Below are positions 34,257-42,483 of a stretch of DNA of 42,574 bases, one piece after another. Under the pieces are notes generated by a model. The model saw only the letters and a list, made by a program, of their open reading frames with translations. It did no database searches and had not been told where the DNA came from. The DNA comes from Oscillospiraceae bacterium (GTDB lineage Bacteria > Bacillota > Clostridia > Oscillospirales > Ruminococcaceae): positions 1 through 42,574 of the forward strand of contig JAUNJJ010000021.1 in the NCBI GenBank assembly GCA_030533325.1, written 5' to 3'. Every line of letters starts with the position of its first letter. Position 1 is the first letter of the stretch. Position numbers and translations under genes: made by a program.

Positions 34257-35708
34257 TCACTCCTCTACTACAACCTGGAGAGTATTTACTTCCATATCCT
34301 GTGTACCGGTAAGGAAGCATCCTTTTTCCCTGGCGTATAAAATATAGCTTATAATTTCCTTTGTAATTTTCTCACCCGGAGCAAGTATCGGTATTCCCGG
34401 AGGATAACACATTACAAATTCACCGCATATCTGTCCGTCACATTTTTCAAGCTCCATTTTTTTCTTGCTGCTGAAAAATGCTTTCTTTGGAGTAAGACTC
34501 ACAATAGGATTGATGTATTCGTGATCGAACATTCCGGTTTTGTCCTTTGAGTATCTGCGCTTTATTTCTGCAAGTGCTGATATCAGACGTTCAATTTCAA
34601 GGGCACGGTCACCTGCAGAGATATATGCAAGTATATTGCCGAGATCGCCGAACTCAATCTGAATATTGTATTCATCACGGAGGATGTCGTAAACTTCTAT
34701 TCCGGCAAGTCCTGTATCAAGAGTATTTACCGAAAGCTTCGTTTTATCAAAGTCGTAAAATGCATCTCCGTCAATAAGTTCAGAACCGAATGCATAAAAT
34801 CCACCGATACTGTTTATCTCGCATCTTGCATACTGTGCATATTTTGTGGCCTTGTCAAATATCTCCGCACCGTTAAGAGCAAGATTTTTTCTTGCTATGT
34901 CAAGAGAGGACATAAGCAGATATGAAGCACTTGTTGTCTGGGTAAGGTTGATAACCTGCCGGACATATCCGGCATTTACGTTTGGTCCGAGCAGGAGAAT
35001 GGAACTCTGTGTAAGTGAACCGCCTGATTTGTGCATACTTACAGAGGCCATGTCAGCACCTGCTGCCATTGCATTTACCGGCATGTTCTTTCCAAAGTAA
35101 AAATGTGTTCCGTGTGCCTCATCGACAAGAGCAAGCATATTGTGTTTATGAGCGAGCTCAACAATTGCTTTAAGATCTGAACAGACACCGTAGTATGTAG
35201 GATTGTTAATAAGTACAGCCTTTGCATCCGGGTTTTCAGCGATGGCTTTTTCAACATCAGCTACTGACATGCCAAGCGGAATTCCGAGTTTATTATTTAC
35301 ACCCGGATTTACATACACCGGCTTTGCACCGTTTACAACAAGTGCATTGATAGCACTCCTGTGTACATTTCTTGGCATGATAACCTTGTCGCCTTCTTTT
35401 GTGGCGGACATAATCATAGCCTGTACCGAACCAGTAGTTCCGTTCACAATGAAGAATGCCGCAGCGGCGCCAAATGCTTCTGCTGCAAGTTCCTGCGCAT
35501 CCTTTATTACAGATACCGGATGACAAAGATTGTCAAGCGGTTTCATGGAATTAACATCAGCTTTCAGACAGTTTTTTCCGAGAAATTCTGTGAGTTCTTC
35601 ATTTCCTCTGCCGCCCTTGTGTCCCGGTACGTCAAACGGAACAACTCTGTTCTGCCTGAAGTTTATCATTGCTTCGTATAACGGAGCATTGTTCTGAGTA
35701 TAATGCAT
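34257..35708 (-). CDS. speA: Arginine decarboxylase, aspartate-aminotransferase fold
   Basis: This PLP enzyme probably converts arginine to agmatine for SpeB. The 483-residue protein belongs to the Orn/Lys/Arg decarboxylase major family of the Gram-positive SpeA type, with FDVPGHKGGRGNEEL, GTTGSVQAMIM, LVDEAHGTHFYF and ASVSMHKSGGSLTQSS, where Lys227 should hold PLP. The C-terminal domain has MCYPPGIPILAPGE. Family members use Arg, Lys or Orn; the adjacent agmatinase favours arginine. The ATG lies 12 bases after CGGAGG. It follows speD by 39 bases. Confidence 0.92.
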   Translation of the reverse strand: MHYTQNNAPLYEAMINFRQNRVVPFDVPGHKGGRGNEELTEFLGKNCLKADVNSMKPLDNLCHPVSVIKDAQELAAEAFGAAAAFFIVNGTTGSVQAMIMSATKEGDKVIMPRNVHRSAINALVVNGAKPVYVNPGVNNKLGIPLGMSVADVEKAIAENPDAKAVLINNPTYYGVCSDLKAIVELAHKHNMLALVDEAHGTHFYFGKNMPVNAMAAGADMASVSMHKSGGSLTQSSILLLGPNVNAGYVRQVINLTQTTSASYLLMSSLDIARKNLALNGAEIFDKATKYAQYARCEINSIGGFYAFGSELIDGDAFYDFDKTKLSVNTLDTGLAGIEVYDILRDEYNIQIEFGDLGNILAYISAGDRALEIERLISALAEIKRRYSKDKTGMFDHEYINPIVSLTPKKAFFSSKKKMELEKCDGQICGEFVMCYPPGIPILAPGEKITKEIISYILYAREKGCFLTGTQDMEVNTLQVVVEE

Positions 35709-35747
35709 CTTTTAGGAAATCCTCCGTTTCTGTTATAGTATTACAGA

Positions 35748-36533
35748 TTAATAAATATTTGCACCGCTGAATATTTCAATCATCTCTCTTCTGAGACTGT
35801 TGGAAATATCAAGACGCTGCTTAGGCGGCAGTTCATATACATCAGTGTTAAAAAGATAGTTCTGAAGCTGCAGTTCCTTTATCAGCATTTTTGTGTGAAA
35901 AATATTTGACTGATATACATTAACGTCTATGGCATCATAGCGCTGAAGTGTACTTTCATTTATATAGTCCTGTATGGAAGTGATGTCGTGGTCGATAAAA
36001 TATTTTTTTCCATGGACATCACGGGTAAAACCACGCACTCTGTAGTCTATTGTGATTATATCTGAGTCAAAGCTTGCGATAAGGTAATCAAGTGCGTTAA
36101 GAGGTGATATCTCTCCACAGGTTGAAACGTCAATATCAACACGGAATGTTGATATCGCATTGTCTGGATGGGATTCAGGAAATGTGTGAACTGTAAGATG
36201 ACTCTTGTCAAGGTGAGCATGAACCATCTTACCCTGATTGCACGACTTGTCAATACTGTCCGGCGGAACTTCACCTTCAGCAATAAGGATATTTACAGAA
36301 GCCCCCTGCGGCTCATAGTCCTGTTTGGATATATTGAGAATAGTTGCACCGATAATATCAGTTACGTCACAGAGAATTCGCGTAAGACGTTCTGAATTAT
36401 ACTGCTCGTCGATATACTGCAGATAATCATGCTGTTCACGTTCAGTTTTTGCATAGCAGACATCATATATATTAAAACTAAGTGTTTTGGTAAGGTTATT
36501 AAATCCGTACAGTGAAATCTTATTGTTTTCCAA
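35748..36533 (-). CDS. speD: S-adenosylmethionine decarboxylase proenzyme
   Basis: SpeD makes the aminopropyl donor for SpeE. The 261-residue protein closely follows the E. coli-type (class 1A) enzyme: [49 protein letters not shown] and [17 protein letters not shown]. Self-cleavage at Lys110-Ser111 should create the pyruvoyl cofactor at Ser111, and the surrounding residues are intact. It is a Proteobacteria-like form rather than the short Bacillus SpeH type, which raises the possibility of transfer. The start is TTG 36533 and the ribosome site is weak (AGAGG). It leads the polyamine operon. Confidence 0.94.
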   Translation of the reverse strand: MENNKISLYGFNNLTKTLSFNIYDVCYAKTEREQHDYLQYIDEQYNSERLTRILCDVTDIIGATILNISKQDYEPQGASVNILIAEGEVPPDSIDKSCNQGKMVHAHLDKSHLTVHTFPESHPDNAISTFRVDIDVSTCGEISPLNALDYLIASFDSDIITIDYRVRGFTRDVHGKKYFIDHDITSIQDYINESTLQRYDAIDVNVYQSNIFHTKMLIKELQLQNYLFNTDVYELPPKQRLDISNSLRREMIEIFSGANIY

Positions 36534-36570
36534 AATTATGCACGACCTCTCGTATATAATGTATCAACTT

Positions 36571-36599
36571 ATTCTATCATATTTTTGTAAAAAAATCAA
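36571..36599 (-). promoter_or_regulatory. Promoter of the polyamine operon
   Basis: On the minus strand TTGATT (36594-36599) and TAGAAT (36571-36576) are 17 bases apart, with TGA before the -10. Transcription would begin near 36564, about 30 bases before the speD TTG. I saw no other promoter or terminator among the six genes. Confidence 0.65.
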
Positions 36600-36756
36600 T
36601 GAATTTTTTATTTTTGAATTCAGTATAATCTGTAAAATTTTTCTTAGCTTATTTAAAAGAACTGTCAAATTCTTTCTGTGCATTTCACAAATGAAGATGT
36701 TTATAAAAATCTTTTCTGTAAAAATTTATTATAGTAAAAATGCATAGTTTTTTTAT

Positions 36757-36794
36757 TTGACATACTTGAAAATTGATAAATAATATGTTAGAAT
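36757..36794 (+). promoter_or_regulatory. Promoters of nfeD and the SPFH gene
   Basis: Two overlapping pairs are present: TTGAAA (36766-36771) to TAGAAT (36789-36794), 17 bases apart with TG extension, and TTGACA (36757-36762) to TAATAT (36781-36786), 18 bases apart. Either leaves about 50 bases to the nfeD ATG. Confidence 0.6.
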
Positions 36795-36847
36795 ATAGTT
36801 GATATCAGAATATAAATAAAACTGATACAGAAAGGAGAAAGGAACTT

Positions 36848-37309
36848 ATGGATAAAGAGATGATTCTGTGGGCAATAGTTTTTGGTGCTTCTGTCCTTCT
36901 GGAAACGGCTTCGATGCAGCTTATTTCCATCTGGTTTGCTGCCGGAGCTCTTGCAGCCTTTATCGTATCGTTTTTTCAGCCGTTTGGAGTTCAGATTGCT
37001 GTATTTATTGCAGTAACCGGAATCATGCTGATTGCGACACGACCACTTGTTAAAAAGCTTCGTAAACCTGCAGTTCCGACGAATCATGAGCTTGATCTTG
37101 GGGAGAATGCGGTTGTTATTGAAGATATTAATTCTGCAGAGGGTACCGGCAGGGTAAGGCTCAAAGGAGTAGACTGGAGTGCGGTTTCCGCAGACGGCCG
37201 AAACTTTAAAACCGGTGAGACAGTTACAGTGCTGAAGGTTTCAGGTGCCTGTCTGACCGTAGGCATTAGGAAAGAAAGCATTGAGTCTGATAAGATTCAT
37301 GCAAAGTAA
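36848..37309 (+). CDS. NfeD family membrane protein
   Basis: A 153-residue short NfeD protein with about three membrane segments (residues ~6-75) and a C-terminal OB-fold domain (LDLGENAVVIEDINSAEGTGRVRLKGVDWSAVS). NfeD proteins partner with SPFH/stomatin proteins and help organise membrane microdomains; the SPFH gene starts 33 bases downstream, as in typical pairs. It lacks the serine-protease (ClpP-like) domain of long NfeD. The ATG follows AAAGGAG and AAAGGAAC sites. Confidence 0.9.
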   Translation: MDKEMILWAIVFGASVLLETASMQLISIWFAAGALAAFIVSFFQPFGVQIAVFIAVTGIMLIATRPLVKKLRKPAVPTNHELDLGENAVVIEDINSAEGTGRVRLKGVDWSAVSADGRNFKTGETVTVLKVSGACLTVGIRKESIESDKIHAK

Positions 37310-37342
37310 AAAAATTATCTGAAAAGGAAAAGGTGAAAAGAC

Positions 37343-38305
37343 ATGGGTGGTTACATTATTACAGCGGTTATTATTTTCATATTTATTATTCTTATTTCCT
37401 GTATCAAGATTGTACCTCAGGCACAGGAATTTGTAATTGAAAGACTGGGTTCATATTATGCATCGTGGTCAACAGGACTTCATTTTCTTGTTCCGTTCAT
37501 CGATAAGGTGGCAAAGAAGATTTCCATCAAGGAACAGGTTGTTGATTTCAAGCCACAGCCTGTTATCACAAAGGATAATGTTACAATGCAGATTGATACA
37601 GTAGTATTCTTTCAGGTAACAGATGCCAAGCAGTACGCTTACGGGGTTGAAAAGCCAATGGCTGCTATTGAAAACTTAACAGCCACAACACTTCGTAACA
37701 TAATCGGTGAGCTTGAACTTGACGCCACACTGACATCAAGAGACTTTATCAACACAAAGATTACGGCAAAACTTGATGAAGCTACTGACAGATGGGGAAT
37801 CAAGGTAAATCGTGTTGAGCTTAAGAACATTCTTCCGCCGCGTGAGATTCAGGATGCGATGGAGAAGCAGATGAAGGCTGAACGTGAAAGAAGAGAAAAG
37901 ATTCTTCAGGCAGAGGGTGAAAAGAAATCTGCTGTCCTTGTCGCAGAAGGTGAAAAGGATTCACAGATTCTCAGAGCTGAAGCTGAAAAGCAGGCACAGA
38001 TTCTTAAGGCGCAGGCGGAAAAGGAAGCAATGATTCTCAGAGCTGACGCTGCCAGAGAACAGAAAATCCTTGAAGCTACCGGTGAAGCAAGGGCTATTGA
38101 ACTTGTACAGCAGGCACTTGCAGACAGTATTGTAAAACTCAACAATGCATCACCAAGTGAAAGAGTAATTACTCTCAAGTCACTTGAAGCATTTGCAAAG
38201 GCTGCTGACGGAAAGGCAACGAAGATTATCATCCCAAGCGAAATTCAGGGTGTTGCCGGTCTTGTGTCAAGCATAAAGACAATTGCAGAAGACGATAAAA
38301 AGTAA
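37343..38305 (+). CDS. SPFH/band 7 (stomatin-like, paraslipin) protein
   Basis: A 320-residue membrane-bound scaffold protein. One N-terminal hydrophobic segment (residues ~3-22) is followed by the SPFH domain (IVPQAQEFVIERLGSY to ILPPREIQDAMEKQM, ~25-180) and then a long Ala/Glu/Lys-rich coiled coil (~180-260) with near repeats such as ILRAEAEKQAQIL and MILRADAAREQ that drive oligomerisation. Close relatives are paraslipins/QmcA. It is paired with nfeD and ends at a strong terminator. The role is likely membrane microdomain or quality control; no enzymatic motif is present. Confidence 0.92.
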   Translation: MGGYIITAVIIFIFIILISCIKIVPQAQEFVIERLGSYYASWSTGLHFLVPFIDKVAKKISIKEQVVDFKPQPVITKDNVTMQIDTVVFFQVTDAKQYAYGVEKPMAAIENLTATTLRNIIGELELDATLTSRDFINTKITAKLDEATDRWGIKVNRVELKNILPPREIQDAMEKQMKAERERREKILQAEGEKKSAVLVAEGEKDSQILRAEAEKQAQILKAQAEKEAMILRADAAREQKILEATGEARAIELVQQALADSIVKLNNASPSERVITLKSLEAFAKAADGKATKIIIPSEIQGVAGLVSSIKTIAEDDKK

Positions 38306-38314
38306 TTTATAAAC

Positions 38315-38352
38315 AAAAAAATGCTTTCATTATTATGGTGAAAGCATTTTTT
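38315..38352. terminator. Bidirectional terminator between SPFH and pncC
   Basis: AAAAAATGCTTTC (38315-38327) pairs with GAAAGCATTTTTT (38340-38352) around a 12-base loop. A- and T-runs on both sides allow use by both converging genes. Confidence 0.85.
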
Positions 38353-38379
38353 AATAAACGACATTGTTTTTGACGTTCA

Positions 38380-38883
38380 TTATAGTATATTTATAATTTC
38401 ATCATATACCTCATCGGCCACAGCCAGCTTATACATAAGCCTCGACTCCTGATGAGGTATTTCTTTGAAAAATGCATACGTAACGCCCTTGTATCTTATG
38501 GAAAAATATACCTGACCAGGTACCGATGATTCCGGATTAGCCGGATCAGCGTTTCCCATTGTCCCTGTTACACCTATCCCGATATCAGCATTGTATGAAA
38601 ATGCGCACGCCTCAGCCATTGCAGCAGCTGTTTCCTTTGAATAGACAGAGTATTTTTCTATTGTATCTGCAGGGACTCCGTTCATTATTTTCGCTTCATT
38701 ACTGTAGGTGATAAATGCTCCTTTTATAACAGCTGATGCACCTTCTGTATCAGTTATCAGAGACGCTATCTGACCGGAGGTAGCGCTTTCCATAGTTGAT
38801 ACAGTAAGATTTTTCTGAATTAAAACTCTGGTGAGATTTCTGTATTTCAGTCTGATTGATTTTTCATTGTATTTATCTGACAT
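38380..38883 (-). CDS. pncC: CinA C-terminal domain protein (nicotinamide-nucleotide amidase PncC)
   Basis: PncC deamidates nicotinamide mononucleotide to nicotinate mononucleotide, recycling pyridine nucleotide made by DNA ligase. The 167-residue protein is a stand-alone CinA C-terminal domain with TVSTMESATSGQIASLITD (catalytic Ser in the MESATSG motif), KGAFITYSNEAKI, VYSKETAAAMAEAC and IGVTGTMG, and lacks the N-terminal MoaB-like domain. The ATG follows AAAAGAGAG. It lies 20-odd bases past the cellulase terminator and no promoter is visible in that gap, so it may depend on read-through or on a promoter inside the cellulase 3' end. Confidence 0.88.
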   Translation of the reverse strand: MSDKYNEKSIRLKYRNLTRVLIQKNLTVSTMESATSGQIASLITDTEGASAVIKGAFITYSNEAKIMNGVPADTIEKYSVYSKETAAAMAEACAFSYNADIGIGVTGTMGNADPANPESSVPGQVYFSIRYKGVTYAFFKEIPHQESRLMYKLAVADEVYDEIINIL

Positions 38884-38906
38884 AATAACTCTCTTTTCAT
38901 ATTAAT

Positions 38907-38944
38907 AAAAATGCAGCGGGCTTTTTCAAGTCAGCTGCATTTTT
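38907..38944 (-). terminator. Terminator of the cellulase gene
   Basis: AAAAATGCAGC (38907-38917) pairs with GCTGCATTTTT (38934-38944) around a 16-base loop. On the minus strand it lies 17 bases past the cellulase stop and 24 bases before pncC. Confidence 0.85.
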
Positions 38945-38960
38945 GGGTAACAATAAATTA

Positions 38961-41384
38961 TTAGAATTTTTCTATTATTTTTGAAAGGTACTGTCTGATT
39001 CTTGCGAGATCGCTTAGGTATACGTTGCCGTCTCTGTCAACGTCAGCGTTTTTCTTCTGCATACCGGATACAGGTTTATTGTCTGCAAGAATAATGCTGA
39101 GTGTTGAAAGGTCGGTTACGTCAATCTTTCCGTCAAGATTTACGTCGCCGAGCATTTCCTTTTCAGGAGTTGTGTTTTCGGTGGTGACAGGATTAGTTGT
39201 TTCTGCAGGTGTATTTTCAGTTGTTACGGATGGTGTTGTCTGAACAGGAGCCGGTGTAGTTACAGCAGGGGTAGTAACTACCGGTTCATTATCACCAGGA
39301 ACTGTTCCGTCCGGTTCAGTACCCCAGACAAGATTTCCGTTTACATACATAGTGATGTGGTCGTTAAGAGAATCAGGGCTCTTAAGACTTGTTGCATCTT
39401 CAACACCCTTGTATGACCAGTCGTTTGAAGGATCCCAGCAACCCTTTGTAGGTTTTCCGTCAACAGCATCAGGAATAGAAACTCTGAACTGAACTTCGTC
39501 TCTGTGTTCACTCTGACCGGTTGGCTGAATAGCTCTTGCATCTTCAAATTTTATTTCAGCATAGTAAGTATTACCTGTTGAATCTCCTTCATATTTGAAA
39601 GGACCTGAAACAGTAGCAAAGCCCTGTTCACCTTCAGAGTACTGCTGTGATTTTGCTTCAATTTTTATATCATCTACTGAAAGACCACCTTCAATTACTT
39701 CCGATACATCGAAGAAGTAACGGTAGCAAACATCTTTTTCAACTCTTGCAGGCCATGCTGTGTGGTTCATTGCCCATGCCTTGATTTCTGTGTAGCTGTC
39801 ACCGCTTCCATTGAGAACAGCAGCAACTTCCCATTCTGCCCACTTCGGAGTTTCCTTAACAGGGAAGTCAGCGAGTTTTTCGCCGCCGAAGTCATCTACC
39901 ATAGCACACAGTGCTGCAGTATAACCTGCGTTATAGTCAATTGCAACTTCAGAATATTCATACTTTGCAACAGCATTTTCATATTGTCCGGCCTTGTCAG
40001 GACCACCTACCAGTGCTCCGTAAAGGGTATGTGCATATTCTGTCTGCCATCCTTCAACACCGCCGGATTCCTGACCGAGTTCATTCCAGTGGTCATCGTG
40101 AATGCCTGAAGCTGTTCTGTGGTGGAAAGCTGTAGGCTGGAGATCACCCATACCCAGTACATAGCTCATACCAAGATCGTTGTCTCCAAAGCAGTAATCA
40201 AGCTGAGATTTTGCCCAGTCATTGTATTTTTTTGAAAGAGCCGCGTCATCTTTGAAAATGGTATCGCTTGAGAGTTTTGCAAGCCAGGCAGTAGTTGTGG
40301 CATGACGTGCAGAACCCCAGTTGAACAGCCATGCAAGACCGTCAGGTGTATAGTCGACTTTCTTTCCGCCGTAACCGTCAATCCAGTAATCAAGATGGTG
40401 TGAGACATGTTCAATCCATTCTTTTTCACCTGTATTTACTGCATAGAGATATGCAGCTGCCTGAGATGTGTCATCCCAGCAGAGACCCCAGGTGAATTTT
40501 CTGTCTGTTGACTGGTTTTCTGTAGGAAATTCAGGAATATATTCATTTTTACATTTATCGAGATATGACTGATCACCGGTAGCTATATAGAGCCAGTTTG
40601 CAGCATACATAAGATCATCAATCCAGGACTGAGTATTGTACATACCTGCCATACCGCCAATGTCCTTAACATCTCTGATCTTATCAGCATTCTCGAAAAG
40701 ATCTTTTGCATGTTTAAGATATTCTGCAGCCTTTTCCGGTTGTTCATCTTTGAAAATAATATATCCTTCGGCGAGAGCAGCGGCACACAGACCTGCTACG
40801 CTGGCATTTTCAATAATGTCATAAGGACGCACCCAGTCATCGCTGTTTAAGTGATGTTTTCTGAGATATACTTCAGCGCTGCACCAGATGTTGTGGTCTG
40901 TAGAACCACCGGTAAAGTCGCCGATAGTTCCAACTACCTTACCGTCACCCTGATCACATCCCATAACATAATCAAAAGCCCACTGAATGTTGTTTCTGTA
41001 TATCTCACCAAGACCAGCCTTGTCAACTGCGTCTTTATACTCGATATATCCCCAGCCCATAATTGAGGCAGAGTAAGCATTTGTAAGTGCAAACTTAAAG
41101 TGGTCACCGGCGTCAAACCAGCCGCCAGGTACAAAATCAGTTTCCTCACCGTCTTCATTTACCATTGAGTCACCGCGCCACTGAACACTGTTCCATTCAG
41201 GAAGCTTTCCTGACTGCTGAACTTCATAGAAGAACATTGATTTCTGAAGTGCTTCAGTATAGTTGTAGTTGCCAGCGGCATTTACTTCGTTGCTGACAGA
41301 GCCTGTCCCGAAAGCAGACATTCCCGTAGAAGCAAGTACGATAGCAGTAGCAGCTGAAACAATTCTCTTTGTTAAAGAATTCAT
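38961..41384 (-). CDS. Secreted GH9 cellulase with CBM3-like module and dockerin
   Basis: An 807-residue processive-type endoglucanase destined for a cellulosome. A signal peptide (residues 1 to ~37, ending near VNAAG) leads to a GH9 domain (~40-500) with DAGDH (Asp91, Asp94 base), FHHRTASG (His pair for substrate) and SEVAIDYNAG, where Glu479 is the catalytic acid. A CBM3-like module (~520-690) ends in ITMYVNGNLVWGTEPDG. A Thr/Pro-rich linker of about 54 residues follows, then a type I dockerin (746-807) with two Ca-binding repeats, GDVNLDGKIDVTDLS and ADVDRDGNVYLSDLA. The order GH9-CBM3c is typical of processive endocellulases. The ATG follows AAAGGAG. It has its own promoter, operator-like repeat and terminator. 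No scaffoldin is in the window. Confidence 0.96.
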   Translation of the reverse strand: MNSLTKRIVSAATAIVLASTGMSAFGTGSVSNEVNAAGNYNYTEALQKSMFFYEVQQSGKLPEWNSVQWRGDSMVNEDGEETDFVPGGWFDAGDHFKFALTNAYSASIMGWGYIEYKDAVDKAGLGEIYRNNIQWAFDYVMGCDQGDGKVVGTIGDFTGGSTDHNIWCSAEVYLRKHHLNSDDWVRPYDIIENASVAGLCAAALAEGYIIFKDEQPEKAAEYLKHAKDLFENADKIRDVKDIGGMAGMYNTQSWIDDLMYAANWLYIATGDQSYLDKCKNEYIPEFPTENQSTDRKFTWGLCWDDTSQAAAYLYAVNTGEKEWIEHVSHHLDYWIDGYGGKKVDYTPDGLAWLFNWGSARHATTTAWLAKLSSDTIFKDDAALSKKYNDWAKSQLDYCFGDNDLGMSYVLGMGDLQPTAFHHRTASGIHDDHWNELGQESGGVEGWQTEYAHTLYGALVGGPDKAGQYENAVAKYEYSEVAIDYNAGYTAALCAMVDDFGGEKLADFPVKETPKWAEWEVAAVLNGSGDSYTEIKAWAMNHTAWPARVEKDVCYRYFFDVSEVIEGGLSVDDIKIEAKSQQYSEGEQGFATVSGPFKYEGDSTGNTYYAEIKFEDARAIQPTGQSEHRDEVQFRVSIPDAVDGKPTKGCWDPSNDWSYKGVEDATSLKSPDSLNDHITMYVNGNLVWGTEPDGTVPGDNEPVVTTPAVTTPAPVQTTPSVTTENTPAETTNPVTTENTTPEKEMLGDVNLDGKIDVTDLSTLSIILADNKPVSGMQKKNADVDRDGNVYLSDLARIRQYLSKIIEKF

Positions 41385-41424
41385 TTAAAATACTCCTTTC
41401 AAATTAAAAAATGCATTTTTCCGG

Positions 41425-41443
41425 TTATCGTATATAACGATAA
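41425..41443. repeat. Perfect inverted repeat at the cellulase transcription start
   Basis: TTATCGT (41425-41431) and ACGATAA (41437-41443) are a perfect 7-bp inverted repeat with a 5-base spacer. It spans about +6 to +24 of the predicted cellulase transcript, a good place for a repressor, or it could form a short RNA hairpin. Confidence 0.6.
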
Positions 41444-41455
41444 TGTCTGTATAAT

Positions 41456-41484
41456 ATTATACCAATTAATTATAGAAAATTCAA
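41456..41484 (-). promoter_or_regulatory. Promoter of the cellulase gene
   Basis: On the minus strand TTGAAT (41479-41484) and TATAAT (41456-41461) are 17 bases apart with TGG extending the -10. The leader is about 65 bases. Confidence 0.65.
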
Positions 41485-41611
41485 CAGAAAACAGGTATAA
41501 AAATAATAAAATTAATACAAATAATAATACAATAATTTTGTTTCGAGTTTAAAAAGATGATGTTGATTGTATATACTGGCGAAAATTATAAAATAGGAAT
41601 ATGTGATGAAG

Positions 41612-42295
41612 CTATTCATTTTCAGGATCAATTTCATTTATCCTGTGATAAATATCTTCCATACGCAAGTCTGTATTGTGTATGGTTTCAGAAAGAATTC
41701 TTAGTTCCTCGGAAAGTTCCGGAGGAACATTATTTTTTGACTTATAATGAAGCTGATGTTCAAGACTTGCCCAGAAGTCCATGGCAATAGTTCTAATCTG
41801 AATCTCAACAGGAACAATTTTTTTGCCTGTTGAGAGAAAAACAGGTACGGTAACTATAAGATGAAGGCTTCTGTAACCGCTTGGCTTTGGGTTCTTTATA
41901 TAGTCTTTCTGTTTTAGTATGTGTATATCATCATGAAGTGAAAGGTAACTTGCTATCTGATATATGTCTTCTATATAATGACAAATAACGCGGACACCGG
42001 CTATGTCATGAAGATTTGCAAGTATGGATTCAGCTGTAATAGGTATATTCTTTCTTTTTAATTTGCCGGCAATACTTTCAGGTGACTTAAGCCTGCTTGA
42101 AATATTATGTATAGGATTTCTTGAAAAATTGCACTGAAATTCACTGTCGATGATTTCAAGCTTGGTTTCTATTTCATGAATTGCGGAATCATAAAGATGA
42201 TTAATCTGAATGAAACCGTAAAATTGTTCAACGAACTTTTCAACATCAATATTGAAAGGATTCTGCTCGTTTTTTACTGATAAATTATATTCCAT
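41612..42295 (-). CDS. Small alarmone synthetase (RelQ-like GTP pyrophosphokinase)
   Basis: A 227-residue stand-alone RelA/SpoT synthetase domain that makes (p)ppGpp from ATP and GTP/GDP. Motifs visible are ESIAGKLKRK (ATP-binding basic loop), ILANLHDIAGVRVICHYIEDIY, YIKNPKPSGYRSLHLIV (the G-loop with its stacking Tyr), VEIQIRTIAMDFWASLEHQLHYK, then a helical C-terminus. The hydrolase domain and the TGS/ACT regulatory domains of Rel are absent, and the length fits RelQ/YjbM, known to be tetrameric and controlled by transcription and pppGpp. The ATG follows AAAGGAG at about 11 bases. It is divergent from the rRNA-type promoter at the right edge. Confidence 0.92.
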   Translation of the reverse strand: MEYNLSVKNEQNPFNIDVEKFVEQFYGFIQINHLYDSAIHEIETKLEIIDSEFQCNFSRNPIHNISSRLKSPESIAGKLKRKNIPITAESILANLHDIAGVRVICHYIEDIYQIASYLSLHDDIHILKQKDYIKNPKPSGYRSLHLIVTVPVFLSTGKKIVPVEIQIRTIAMDFWASLEHQLHYKSKNNVPPELSEELRILSETIHNTDLRMEDIYHRINEIDPENE

Positions 42296-42326
42296 TTTTA
42301 TATGACTCCTTTATTTTATATCGACT

Positions 42327-42355
42327 ATTATATCATAAAAAAAAGCCTAATTCAA
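42327..42355 (-). promoter_or_regulatory. Promoter of the alarmone synthetase gene
   Basis: On the minus strand TTGAAT (42350-42355) and TATAAT (42327-42332) are 17 bases apart, with TGA before the -10. The leader is about 25 bases. Confidence 0.65.
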
Positions 42356-42448
42356 TAATTACTATAGTTATATGATATGGGGTAAAACCGCAGATTACAA
42401 AGAGTTTAAGAGAATTTTCAAAAAAATAAAAAAAATTCAAAAAAAGTG

Positions 42449-42477
42449 TTGACAAACTGATTTTGACGTGATATAAT
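42449..42477 (+). promoter_or_regulatory. Consensus promoter, probably of an rRNA operon
   Basis: Perfect TTGACA (42449-42454) and perfect TATAAT (42472-42477) boxes are exactly 17 bases apart, below an A-rich stretch (42419-42446) that could act as an UP element. This strength is typical of stable RNA promoters and fits the leader that follows. Confidence 0.9.
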
Positions 42478-42483
42478 AATAAA

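Larger units (their letters stand above)
36534..36847. other. AT-rich divergent intergenic region
   Basis: This 314-base gap separates the leftward polyamine operon from the rightward nfeD gene. It contains the two promoters described next. The middle (about 36600-36755) is very AT-rich and shows no ORF, RNA or repeat I can support; a short in-frame stretch at 36487-36747 looks like chance. Confidence 0.6.
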
